Shown: positions 1-7,288 of the stretch, in pieces
How positions within the stretch are numbered: position 1 is the first letter of the stretch
Layout: each line of letters starts with the position of its first letter
Assembly (NCBI GenBank): GCA_027068435.1
Contig: JAMOTA010000030.1
Coordinates: 1-64,000, forward strand
DNA from: Sulfurovum sp.
GTDB taxonomy: Bacteria; Campylobacterota; Campylobacteria; Campylobacterales; Sulfurovaceae
Direction of reading: 5' to 3'
Length of the DNA: 64,000 nt
Translations under genes and position numbers: made by a program
The notes under the pieces: generated by a model
Told to the model about the DNA's origin: nothing
Databases searched by the model: none
The model's input: only the letters and a program-made list of their open reading frames with translations

Positions 1-282
1 AAAGCAAAAGAAGATACCTTAGAAGTACCTAGAGCCATAGAGCATAAATTTTACTTAGGTGAAGCAACAGACGAAGAGGCACTTAAAGAAGCTTTAGCAC
101 ATGAAGGTTTTGGTGTAATGGATGAAATAATCAATGAAGATGGGGTAAAAGGTTTTAGTTTTTACCGTGTAGATAAACCTTTTTATACAGATATAGATGC
201 CTTAACCCTTCATCTTATTGAATTACTTGAAAGCTATAGTGCAAGTTATGATGGATGGGAAACTAGTGTGGTAAAGAGTTAA
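1..282 (+). CDS. RraB-like (RNase E inhibitor RraB family) protein, 3' end only
   Basis: The window opens inside this gene, in frame from base 1, and it ends at TAA 280-282. The visible 93 residues carry the spacing of a RraB-type domain, including an acidic FGV-DEI segment and the near-terminal YDGWET motif typical of the family. RraB proteins in gammaproteobacteria bind and dampen RNase E, but the fold also occurs in bacteria without RNase E, so the role here is open. The N-terminal part and start lie outside the window. The stop overlaps the stop of the convergent hydrogenase protease gene by 4 bases. Confidence 0.6.
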   Translation, partial: KAKEDTLEVPRAIEHKFYLGEATDEEALKEALAHEGFGVMDEIINEDGVKGFSFYRVDKPFYTDIDALTLHLIELLESYSASYDGWETSVVKS

Positions 283-797
283 ACTCTCTTTACCTCATAA
301 AGTATCTCTTTTAGAGTAGTGATTTTTTCGTTTTGTATGGCTTCTATACCCTCTTTTTTCAAATAATTTAACGCTACGTTAATATACCCTTCAAAAGCCT
401 CTTCCATGGTAGAACTTAATGCCATATCAAAGGTAACATGCTGTGGAATGATACCTAATATTGTTGCTTTAGGCTGATCTTTTCCTTGTAGTTCTAGCAT
501 ATCAAGGCACTGTAAAACCCCAATCTCATGAGCACCACCAGAGTTAAGCCCATGACCATTAAGCTCATAGGAAGGAATAAGATAGATACTAGCAGGTTCA
601 TCATCTAATTCAATAGAATCTAAAATAAGAATGTGATTATTCTCTTCAAAAATAGAGAAAAGGTTAATCCCCTCAACTCCACCATGAATCACTTCAACAT
701 TTTTAGAGAAAGTATAGTTCTTTTTCAAGTAAGTAGAAGCATATACTCCAAACCCATCATCTTTTTGTAATACATTACCGATGCCTAGAATAACCAT
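279..797 (-). CDS. hyaD: Hydrogenase maturation protease (HyaD/HybD/HydD family)
   Basis: These 172 residues match the endopeptidase that trims the C-terminus of a [NiFe]-hydrogenase large subunit after nickel insertion. The N-terminal GIGNVLQKDDGFGV (residues 5-18), the LILDSIEL stretch and the SGGAHEIGV histidine segment hold the three usual nickel-sensing ligands. The first acidic ligand is Asp14 where HybD has Glu16. Length fits the family (about 160-180). A ribosome site (AGAGG) precedes ATG 797. No hydrogenase structural gene is visible here, so its client must lie elsewhere, perhaps left of the window. Confidence 0.85.
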   Translation of the reverse strand: MVILGIGNVLQKDDGFGVYASTYLKKNYTFSKNVEVIHGGVEGINLFSIFEENNHILILDSIELDDEPASIYLIPSYELNGHGLNSGGAHEIGVLQCLDMLELQGKDQPKATILGIIPQHVTFDMALSSTMEEAFEGYINVALNYLKKEGIEAIQNEKITTLKEILYEVKRV

Positions 798-867
798 AAA
801 AATCCTCTTTATTTAAGTAGTAGATTATAGCTTATCTCGTTTAATTTATGTTATTATTGTCTATATT

Positions 868-877
868 TTGCTAAAAT
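868..877 (+). promoter_or_regulatory. Extended -10 promoter for queC
   Basis: The sequence TTTTGCTAAAAT, with TG one base before the hexamer TAAAAT (872-877), lies 34 bases upstream of the queC start. No convincing -35 box is present, which is usual for Campylobacterota promoters. Inferred from pattern only. Confidence 0.5.
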
Positions 878-910
878 AGTGCCACTATAAAGAAAAGGAT
901 AACATCTATT

Positions 911-1573
911 ATGAAAAAAGCTGTTTGTATTATATCTGGTGGGATGGATAGTGCTTTAAGTGCTAAAATCGCAGAGGAAGAGGGGTATGAGATTATTGCT
1001 TTGCATTTTAATTATGGTCAAAGAACAGAACAAAAAGAGCTAGAGGCGTTTCGTAAAGTAGCTAAGAGTGTAAATGCCACAGAGTCTTACGAGATAGACT
1101 TACCTTTTTTTGAACAAATAGGTGCTTCAGCACTCACAGATAAAAGTATTGACGTTCCTACAGATGGAGTAGAAGAGGGTGTACCTGTCACCTATGTACC
1201 TTTTAGAAATGGTATCTTTCTCTCTATCGCTTCAGCAGTTGCAGAGAAACACCAAGCAATAGCACTCTTTATAGGTGTGGTAGAAGAGGACAGTAGTGGG
1301 TATCCTGATTGTCGTGAGAGTTATATTATGCAGATGCAAAAGGCTATTAATCTTGGTACAAAAGATGAGACAGTATTGACTATAAAAATGCCACTTGTTG
1401 CACTTAAAAAGAGTGAGATTGTAAAAAAATCTTTAGACTTAAATGTTCCTCTTGAAGCTACATGGAGTTGTTACCAGTCTGAAACATTGGCTTGTGGTGT
1501 TTGTGACAGTTGTAGATTACGTTTAAGAGGTTTTGAACAAGCAGGTGTAAAAGACCCTATCGCTTACCGATAG
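911..1573 (+). CDS. queC: 7-cyano-7-deazaguanine synthase QueC
   Basis: QueC converts 7-carboxy-7-deazaguanine to preQ0 using ATP and ammonia in the queuosine tRNA-modification pathway. The PP-loop SGGMDSA is at residues 9-15. The C-terminal zinc site is complete: Cys187, Cys195, Cys198 and Cys201 in a CYQ...CGVCDSC cluster. At 220 residues it is full length, and AAGGA sits before ATG 911. It stands alone as a single gene; a later pathway enzyme, QueH, lies at 60.1-61.2 kb. A hairpin overlaps its stop codon. Confidence 0.95.
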   Translation: MKKAVCIISGGMDSALSAKIAEEEGYEIIALHFNYGQRTEQKELEAFRKVAKSVNATESYEIDLPFFEQIGASALTDKSIDVPTDGVEEGVPVTYVPFRNGIFLSIASAVAEKHQAIALFIGVVEEDSSGYPDCRESYIMQMQKAINLGTKDETVLTIKMPLVALKKSEIVKKSLDLNVPLEATWSCYQSETLACGVCDSCRLRLRGFEQAGVKDPIAYR

Positions 1574-1576
1574 GGT
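1554..1576. terminator. Hairpin overlapping the queC stop codon
   Basis: A perfect 9-bp stem (ACCCTATCG / CGATAGGGT) with a 5-base loop covers the last queC codons and its TAG. No clear T-tract follows, so it is only a candidate terminator. It lies between queC and the convergent lipoprotein gene and could serve both strands. Confidence 0.45.
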
Positions 1577-1598
1577 AGAGCTTAAAAATCTAAGCAGA

Positions 1599-1943
1599 TT
1601 ATGAACGCTGTTGAAAACCATTTGCTATAAATGTAAATTCATACTTATGTGTAGGGTATTTTTTTACACCTGTCTCGATAAATTCTCTTCTTGTAATTTG
1701 TCTATCCCATAGATGAAACATATGCTCTTTAAACCATTTTTTCTCATCGGCAGTTTCAAATGCCATTCTTGTGTATTTGCTATTTTTTTGGGTACTAAGT
1801 GCAACGGCTTTCATAGTTGTATGAAAAATTTCTGCTTTTTGTGCTGGAGCTTGAGTATAAGAAGTTGTAGGAGAGGGTCTGTTGCCTGTACATCCTGTAA
1901 AACCTAACCCAATAAGTAGTATCATCAATATTTGAATCTTCAT
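1599..1943 (-). CDS. Small predicted lipoprotein, function unknown
   Basis: A 114-residue protein with a lipoprotein signal peptide: short basic N-terminus, hydrophobic ILMILLIGLGF, then the lipobox GFTGC with the lipidated Cys at about residue 18. The mature part begins with a Ser/Thr/Pro-rich linker, then a compact charged domain with WFKEHMFHLWDR and a Tyr-rich end. I do not recognise the family. It is convergent with queC. Cell-envelope location is inferred from the signal; no function can be given. Confidence 0.65.
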   Translation of the reverse strand: MKIQILMILLIGLGFTGCTGNRPSPTTSYTQAPAQKAEIFHTTMKAVALSTQKNSKYTRMAFETADEKKWFKEHMFHLWDRQITRREFIETGVKKYPTHKYEFTFIANGFQQRS

Positions 1944-2017
1944 ATCATGTGCCTTTATTTAATCTGCAAAAGTATATCTAATCTAAAATTTCAAAACCTT
2001 AATTGTTATTTTTATTA

Positions 2018-2026
2018 TGCTAAAAT
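2018..2026 (+). promoter_or_regulatory. Extended -10 promoter for the XpaC-TelA operon
   Basis: TGCTAAAAT (hexamer 2021-2026) is the same extended -10 form as at queC and lies 27 bases upstream of the 30-codon ORF that heads the operon. No clear -35. Confidence 0.45.
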
Positions 2027-2053
2027 AATTGTGAATTTATATTAAGGATTAAA

Positions 2054-2146
2054 ATGTCAGGATATAAAAAAATATTTGGTTTTTTATTTATCGTATTTTC
2101 TGCGGGGTTTGCTGTGTGGTATCCACTTGGCAATCTTCTAGGGTAG
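2054..2146 (+). CDS. 30-residue membrane peptide heading the XpaC-TelA operon
   Basis: This short ORF has a ribosome site (AAGGA) at the right distance and reads MSGYKKIFGFLFIVFSAGFA then VWYPLGNLLG: two Lys, one hydrophobic helix long enough to span a membrane, and a short tail. Its stop is one base before the ATG of the XpaC-like gene, so it is translated, if at all, as the first gene of that operon. It may be a genuine small membrane protein or a leader. Support is its ribosome site, promoter and tight coupling; no homology is claimed. Confidence 0.5.
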   Translation: MSGYKKIFGFLFIVFSAGFAVWYPLGNLLG

Positions 2147-2147
2147 T

Positions 2148-2978
2148 ATGATGGCAAAAACAAAACACTACAACCCATCTATGGCTCAAATGAAAGCTAA
2201 GAGAGGGATACTACTTTATCTGTTTCTAATTCCTCTTTTTATTGCTGTTATCTTGGCACTTTTACAGATGGATATTAAGCTTTTTTTACTAAACAGCCTG
2301 ATGTTTGGGCTCTTTTTTCTTCTCTTGAAACTCTCTACTATAGGTTTTAAGCAAGAGCTAGAGTACCAAAACACAACCTTTACCAAAGCACCTAAAGTAC
2401 CTTACAAAACTATATCGGCTTTTTTACTAGGTGTTGCAACGTTTTTAAGTGCCATACTATTTACAGAAAAAACACTGACAGCCTCACTCTTTTTAGGGGC
2501 TATCTCGGTACTTGGATACTACTTATATTATGGATTTGACCCTAAAGAAGATAAGCTTGAAAACTTAGGTGATATCTCTGCTGAGTTTGTACTAGAGACA
2601 CTTAGTGAAGCAAAAACAAAGCTTTTAAACATTGAAAATCATATAGATAAAATAGAAGATACATTTTTACACCAAAAGCTAAACATTGCTCTGCAAAAGG
2701 CTAAAAAGATTTTAGAGGTTATTCAAAATGACCCTAAAGACATACGTGTAGCTAGAAAGTTTCTTATCGTCTATATTGATGGTGTGGCAAAGGTAACAGA
2801 CTCTTATGTGGCTATGGATGAAGTAGATATTATGAGTGATACAAAAGAGAAACTTTATGCACTCATGGAAGATTTAGATATACGTTTTGACAAAGAGCTT
2901 CAGAGACTAAAAAACAACAATCAATTTGACCTTGATGTACATATAGATGTACTCAAAGAACAGATAAAAGATATTTAA
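2148..2978 (+). CDS. XpaC-like (5-bromo-4-chloroindolyl phosphate hydrolysis family) membrane protein
   Basis: 276 residues with four hydrophobic segments in the first half (about 20-40, 42-62, 90-108, 110-128) and a helical, charged cytoplasmic second half with coiled-coil character. This layout, next to a TelA gene, matches the XpaC family, found beside TelA/YceH in Bacillus and many other bacteria. The biochemical role of the family is unknown; links to envelope and toxic-anion stress are by gene neighbourhood. ATG 2148 follows the small ORF; a second ATG at 2151 is possible. TelA starts 17 bases downstream. Confidence 0.7.
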   Translation: MMAKTKHYNPSMAQMKAKRGILLYLFLIPLFIAVILALLQMDIKLFLLNSLMFGLFFLLLKLSTIGFKQELEYQNTTFTKAPKVPYKTISAFLLGVATFLSAILFTEKTLTASLFLGAISVLGYYLYYGFDPKEDKLENLGDISAEFVLETLSEAKTKLLNIENHIDKIEDTFLHQKLNIALQKAKKILEVIQNDPKDIRVARKFLIVYIDGVAKVTDSYVAMDEVDIMSDTKEKLYALMEDLDIRFDKELQRLKNNNQFDLDVHIDVLKEQIKDI

Positions 2979-2995
2979 TAAAAAGGGATACCAAG

Positions 2996-4141
2996 ATGGA
3001 AACAAAAACAAAAGAGATGATAGAAGTTGCGATACAAGAGAAGAGTGAAGAGGTACTAGAGGTAAGTATAGAAGAGGTAACAGCACTTCAAGATGCACTC
3101 AATGAGCTAGACATTAATGATAGAAATTCTATTATCTACTTTGGCTCTTCTGCTCAAGAGAAGCTAGATGAGATTTCAAATCGTATGATAGATGGTGTTC
3201 AAAACAAAGACATGGGTGCAGCAGGTGCAGCACTCAATGAGATGGTAGCTTCTATTCGTGGTTTTGACATGGAGAAGTTTAACCCTAACATTAAACTAGC
3301 ATGGTACCAAAAACTCTTTGGTGCAACCAAGCCCATAGTGAAGTTCATACAAGAGTATGAAGAGGTTAGAGATCAGATAGATATGATATCTAACAGCCTT
3401 GAAAAACATAAGAGTCAACTCCTTACAGATGTAGTCTCTTTAGACAAGCTTTACGATGCGAACCTTGAGTACTTTAGAAACCTTGAACTTTACATCAAAG
3501 CTGGAGAGACAAAGCTAGAGGAGCTTGAAGAGAGTATTATTCCTAGTTTTGAAGCAAAGGCACAAGACAAGGATATGCTTGCTATCCAAGAGGTAAAAGA
3601 GATACGTGGGTTTAGAGATGAGTTAGAGCGTCGTGTTCATGACCTTAGACTCTCTCGTCAAGTAACTATGCAGTCTCTTCCAAGTATCAGACTTATTCAA
3701 GAAAATGATAAATCACTTATCTCCAAAATCACTTCAACACTGGTCAACACCGTACCTTTGTGGAGAAACCAACTGGCACAAACAGTGACTATCTTTAGAA
3801 GTCATGACACAGCCATAGCTGTTAAAGATGCAGCAGACCTTACCAATGAGTTACTAGAGAAGAATGCAGAGGGGCTTAGAGAGGCGAATATAGAGGTTCG
3901 TACTCAGATGGAACGTGGTATTTTTGACATCGAGAGTATCAAAAAAGCCAATGAGACATTTATCGCTACCTTAGATGACTCATTGAAAATCGCCCAAGAG
4001 GGTAAAGCTGCAAGAGCAGAGGCTTTAGTAGAGCTACATAAGACAGAAAAAGATCTTAAAGATGCACTTTTAGCAGTAAAAGCAAAAGCAGAAGCACTTC
4101 CTGAAGTAACTGCTAAAAGCATAGAAAGTAAGGAGGCTTAA
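2996..4141 (+). CDS. TelA/KlaA-like toxic anion resistance family protein
   Basis: 381 residues, almost wholly helical and charged, with no membrane segment, matching the TelA (toxic anion resistance) family. Family-typical pieces are the SIIYFGSSAQEKLDEISNRM region near residue 45, the segment around Lys/Trp 100, and a Gln/Thr-rich VTIFRSHDTAIAVKDAADLT stretch near 265. TelA proteins were named from plasmid tellurite resistance, but chromosomal copies with XpaC are more general. Excellent ribosome site; the gene ends at the base before the SPFH start. Tellurite resistance itself is not implied. Confidence 0.8.
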   Translation: METKTKEMIEVAIQEKSEEVLEVSIEEVTALQDALNELDINDRNSIIYFGSSAQEKLDEISNRMIDGVQNKDMGAAGAALNEMVASIRGFDMEKFNPNIKLAWYQKLFGATKPIVKFIQEYEEVRDQIDMISNSLEKHKSQLLTDVVSLDKLYDANLEYFRNLELYIKAGETKLEELEESIIPSFEAKAQDKDMLAIQEVKEIRGFRDELERRVHDLRLSRQVTMQSLPSIRLIQENDKSLISKITSTLVNTVPLWRNQLAQTVTIFRSHDTAIAVKDAADLTNELLEKNAEGLREANIEVRTQMERGIFDIESIKKANETFIATLDDSLKIAQEGKAARAEALVELHKTEKDLKDALLAVKAKAEALPEVTAKSIESKEA

Positions 4142-5209
4142 ATGGGTCTATTTGACTGGTTAACAGGACAGTTCATAGATGTTATAGAGTGGACAGATAA
4201 CTCTCATGACACTATGGTGTATCGTTTTAACAGACAAGGAAATGAGATAAAATATGGTGCTAAACTTACAGTACGTGAGTCACAAATGGCTGTTTTTGTC
4301 AACGAAGGAGTCATAGCAGATATTTTAATGCCAGGCATCTATGAGTTAGAGACAAAAAATATCCCTATCTTAACCAACCTACAACACTGGGATCATGGTT
4401 TTAACTCACCTTTTAAAGCTGAAATCTATTTTGTGAGTACGAAGAGATTTATAGACCTTAAATGGGGTACAAAGAACCCTATTATAGTACGTGATCCTGA
4501 GTTTTCAATGGTACGTCTTCGTGCATTTGGTACGTACGAAATACGTATTTCAGACCCTAAACTGTTTTTAAATGAGATAGTAGGTACAGATGGACACTTT
4601 ACCACTTCTGAAGTAGAGAGCCAACTGACAAACCTTATTATTACGAAGTTTTCAACACTTATGGGGCAAGAGAGTACAGCAGCACTTGACCTTGCTGCAA
4701 ATTATGAGAAATTTGGTACTTTTCTTACTGAAGCTATCGCTCCTGCATTTAAAGAGTATGGGTTAGAACTTACACGTATTTTTGTAGAAAACATCTCTCT
4801 ACCTAAAGAGGTAGAAAAAGCGATGGATAAACGTACGAGTCGTGCTATAGCAGGTAACCTTGATGAGCATTTAAAGTACCAAAGTTCAGAAGCCTTAGCC
4901 CAAGGAAATGGTGGTGCTATGTCTGACATGATGGGCATGGGTGTAGGTATGGCTATGGGACAACAGATGGCAAGTAGTATGAACAACTCTACCACTCCAC
5001 CGCCACTTCTCAACACCGTTGCTCAGTACTTTGTAGCCATAGATGGTAAATCTGAAGGACCTTATTCGCTTGATACTATACACCACTCTATCGCCAATGG
5101 GCGTATAAATAGACGAACTCGTATCTGGACACAAGGCATGAAAGAGTGGGCAGAGGCTAGTACCGTTCTAAGTGATGCTTTTTTACAAACACCACCACCT
5201 TTAGGTTAG
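4142..5209 (+). CDS. SPFH-domain protein with C-terminal GYF_2 domain (YdjI-like)
   Basis: 355 residues. The first 240 form an SPFH/stomatin-like domain of the YdjI type ('virion core protein' family in databases), with the WLTGQFIDVIEW start and the ITKFSTLMGQESTAALDLAAN helix. A Gly/Met-rich linker (about 250-285) follows, then a GYF_2-type peptide-binding domain (about 295-350) with the GKSEGPYSLDTI and WAEASTV signatures. It starts directly after the TelA stop with AAGGAGG overlapping that gene's end, so translation is coupled. SPFH proteins scaffold membrane patches; the GYF_2 domain may recruit proline-rich partners. Confidence 0.8.
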   Translation: MGLFDWLTGQFIDVIEWTDNSHDTMVYRFNRQGNEIKYGAKLTVRESQMAVFVNEGVIADILMPGIYELETKNIPILTNLQHWDHGFNSPFKAEIYFVSTKRFIDLKWGTKNPIIVRDPEFSMVRLRAFGTYEIRISDPKLFLNEIVGTDGHFTTSEVESQLTNLIITKFSTLMGQESTAALDLAANYEKFGTFLTEAIAPAFKEYGLELTRIFVENISLPKEVEKAMDKRTSRAIAGNLDEHLKYQSSEALAQGNGGAMSDMMGMGVGMAMGQQMASSMNNSTTPPPLLNTVAQYFVAIDGKSEGPYSLDTIHHSIANGRINRRTRIWTQGMKEWAEASTVLSDAFLQTPPPLG

Positions 5210-5216
5210 TAACATT

Positions 5217-6329
5217 ATGAAATTCACTGCTATGAGTTTTACTTGCCCCTCTTGTGGAGCACCTCAAAAATTTTCTCCTACTAAAGGTATGCTTGTTTGT
5301 GAGTTTTGTAAGAGAGAAACAGCCATAGACCCTAAAAATCAGCCCATTATGGAGTATAGTTTTCATCAGGCACTCTCTAACCTTGAAGCCGAGGAGTCTA
5401 AGCCCATAGAAAAAGAGGTAAGTTGTAAAAAGTGTGGAAGTTCTTTCACCCTTACGCCTTACTCTTTCTCTTCTAACTGTCCTTATTGTGATACACCTGC
5501 TATTACAGATTTTGTGCAAGAGTTGACCCCTAAGTCTATGATACCTTTTAAAGTCACACAAAAAGATGCAAGAAGTCGTTTTGAAAAATGGGTAAAGTCA
5601 CGCTGGTTTGCACCTACTGCTTTTAAAAAGTATTTAGATGGTAATGAAAGTCTTACGGGCTACTACCTACCTTACTGGACATACGACAGTGATACAGTTT
5701 CTCAATACACAGGTCTTAGAGGAGATGTTTACTATGTCACCGTTACAAAAACAGTAGTAGAAAATGGGAAACAACGCAATGTACGTGTACAAGAAGCTCG
5801 TACACGTTGGACAGCCGCGTCTGGTACAGCGTATGTAAATTTTGATGATGTCACAGTAGGTGCAAGTAAGAGTGTCTCACGTGCAATTTTAAGTGCATTA
5901 GAGCCATGGGATACTACACAACTTTTACCCTTTGATGAGAAGTATCTTTCAGGCTTTGAAGCAGAAGAGTACAGCATAGGACTCGACAACGGATTTGAAT
6001 TTGCCAAAACAAAAATGTATTTTAAAATAGAACAAAAAATACGCTACCAAATAGGTGGAGATAAACAACAAATCCACTCTGTTAACACCCAATACAACAA
6101 CACAACCTACAAAAACATACTCCTCCCCGTCTGGACTGCTTCATTTAAATGGAATAACAAAACCTACAACTACGCGATAAATGCACTCACAGGTAAAGTA
6201 GTAGGAGAACGCCCCTACAGCCCAACCAAGATATTTTTCGCCATTTTAGGTGCTTCAGGAGTAGTAGGTTCTGTTTTCTATTTTGAAGAGCTAAAGGTGT
6301 GGATAAATGGCTTGATGGTTGGGATGTAG
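5217..6329 (+). CDS. Double zinc-ribbon protein with C-terminal membrane segment (YdjG-like)
   Basis: 370 residues. Two CxxC pairs form one zinc ribbon at 10-31 (CPSCG...CEFC) and two more form a second at about 69-90 (CKKCG...CPYC), both TFIIB/primosomal type. A beta-rich middle with a YYLPYWTYD motif follows, and one hydrophobic helix lies at about 338-355. In Bacillus the comparable ydj operon puts YdjG, a zinc-ribbon protein, next to YdjI, an SPFH protein. The start is 7 bases after the SPFH stop. The 3' end abuts a truncated RhuM gene, so this gene marks the edge of an accessory patch. Confidence 0.7.
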   Translation: MKFTAMSFTCPSCGAPQKFSPTKGMLVCEFCKRETAIDPKNQPIMEYSFHQALSNLEAEESKPIEKEVSCKKCGSSFTLTPYSFSSNCPYCDTPAITDFVQELTPKSMIPFKVTQKDARSRFEKWVKSRWFAPTAFKKYLDGNESLTGYYLPYWTYDSDTVSQYTGLRGDVYYVTVTKTVVENGKQRNVRVQEARTRWTAASGTAYVNFDDVTVGASKSVSRAILSALEPWDTTQLLPFDEKYLSGFEAEEYSIGLDNGFEFAKTKMYFKIEQKIRYQIGGDKQQIHSVNTQYNNTTYKNILLPVWTASFKWNNKTYNYAINALTGKVVGERPYSPTKIFFAILGASGVVGSVFYFEELKVWINGLMVGM

Positions 6330-6354
6330 AAGAGGGTGGAGTAAAATAGTCTAG

Positions 6355-6813
6355 CCCCAAAAACTTTTCAGATATTCGTATATCACGAAGGCGTTTTTGA
6401 AGTTCATCAAAATAGTTCATAGAAGAACCATTTTTAAATCGCTCATCATTTAGTACAAAGCCTTTAGTAATGTACTCTTTAAGCTTATCTTTTGCCCATA
6501 TTCTAAACTTTGTACCAGTAGATGAACGCACTCTAAAACCAATAGCGATAATCATATCAAGACTATAATATGCTACATCATAATTTTTGCCATCAGAAGC
6601 AGTTGTTCGGTAATTCCGAACAACTGCTTCTTTATCTAGCTCTTCCTCTTCAAATATAGCCTTAATATGCTCACTTATGGTTGATTTTGCTTTGCCAAAT
6701 ACTTCACATATTTGAGTTTGTGATAGTCAAATGGATTCATCTTCAAACTTTACATCAACTTTGATATTACCATTATCATTTTGATAAATTAAAATATTAG
6801 AATTATTTGTCAT
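6355..6813 (-). pseudogene. rhuM: RhuM-family virulence protein gene, broken by a nonsense codon and 3' truncated
   Basis: From ATG 6813, one frame encodes the RhuM N-terminal half: a helix-turn-helix-like segment (LSQTQICEVFGKAKSTISEH), then VVRNYRTTASDGK, LDMIIAIGFRVRSSTGTKFR and YFDELQKRLRDIRISEKF. Codon 29 is TGA (6727-6729), exactly where RhuM proteins carry the Trp of the IWLSQ motif, so TGG to TGA is likely. Similarity stops at about 6361; full RhuM proteins run to about 330 residues, so the 3' half is missing. An in-frame reading beyond this is just antisense of the zinc-ribbon gene. Remnant of an accessory gene, probably inactive. Confidence 0.8.
6596..6630. repeat. 15-bp perfect inverted repeat inside the rhuM remnant
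   Basis: GAAGCAGTTGTTCGG (6596-6610) and its exact complement (6616-6630) flank TAATT. On the minus strand it lies in the codons for EAVVRNYRTTAS, a conserved part of RhuM, so at least part of the symmetry follows from the coding sequence. Confidence 0.8.
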
Positions 6814-6910
6814 CTATAAATCCTCTTCCATACTTTTCTAATGTAACTATGAATTGATAAATAATAGGCTTAAATATTTTGGTTGAATCATGTTTTAGTG
6901 TCTCATTCAT
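6803..6910 (-). CDS. Possible 35-residue ORF between the Rof-like gene and rhuM
   Basis: An ORF starting MNETLKHDSTKIF and ending at TAA 6803-6805 overlaps the Rof-like stop (TAATG) at its start and the rhuM start at its end. This chained arrangement suggests an operon of Rof-like gene, small ORF and rhuM. The product is unrecognised and could be the remains of a longer gene. Support is the overlap geometry only. Confidence 0.35.
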   Translation of the reverse strand: MNETLKHDSTKIFKPIIYQFIVTLEKYGRGFIDDK

Positions 6911-7152
6911 TACCTATGTCTCTTCCCATTAAACTTTACTACCAAGGAGAGTCTAATCTTCTCTTTTGACTCTAGCACCAAAAACTCAAAACCGTCGATG
7001 AGTTCTATGGTTTTTACTAAAGCTTTTTTCTGTTGTAATGTTTTGCTTTTCTCTTGTTCTTCATTTTCATAATACTCTATGCTAGAAGGAATCTTTCTCT
7101 CCATCGCAACCATAAGCTGATCAAAAAACTCAGATGATATAGGATTATACAT
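6910..7152 (-). CDS. Rof-like (Rho-binding antiterminator family) small protein
   Basis: 80 residues. The pattern PISSEFFDQL, a variable charged middle, then IELIDGFEFLVLESKEKIRLSLVVKFNGK resembles small Rof/Rho-modulator-like proteins (an Sm-like barrel that binds Rho) with the general form P-I-x-x-x-F-Y-D...G-x-E-F-L...I-R-L-D. The middle is more Lys- and Gln-rich than usual. ATG 7152 is the only good start, with AGAGG upstream. It begins the short minus-strand chain that ends in the broken rhuM. The family call is from pattern memory and moderate. Confidence 0.4.
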   Translation of the reverse strand: MYNPISSEFFDQLMVAMERKIPSSIEYYENEEQEKSKTLQQKKALVKTIELIDGFEFLVLESKEKIRLSLVVKFNGKRHR

Positions 7153-7169
7153 ACATACCTCTCTTCAAA

Positions 7170-7215
7170 TTTAAATAGAAGTATAGCAGAGAAATATATG
7201 ATTATTTAAATAGAA
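7170..7215. repeat. Two 11-bp direct repeats upstream of the helicase fusion
   Basis: TTTAAATAGAA occurs at 7170-7180 and 7205-7215, exactly 35 bases apart, in the divergent region between the Rof-like gene and the helicase fusion. A related ATTTAAATG lies near 7268. They could be regulator sites, but AT-rich composition makes chance similarity possible. Confidence 0.4.
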
Positions 7216-7245
7216 ACTAAACCTTTGTATTAAAGATGATTAAAG

Positions 7246-7251
7246 TATAAT
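7246..7251 (+). promoter_or_regulatory. Likely -10 box for the helicase fusion
   Basis: TATAAT lies 38 bases upstream of ATG 7289, with a weak TTGTAT 15 bases further upstream. Pattern inference only. Confidence 0.4.
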
Positions 7252-7288
7252 TTATCTTTATTAAATAAATTTAAATGTAGGTTATATT

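Noticed and set aside
2996-4141. Tellurite resistance
   Set aside because: TelA with XpaC is widespread in chromosomes; no ter or teh genes are present, so the phenotype cannot be claimed.
6187-6555. A separate 122-residue minus-strand gene
   Set aside because: It is the tail of the broken rhuM frame after the TGA, and its last third is antisense to the zinc-ribbon gene.
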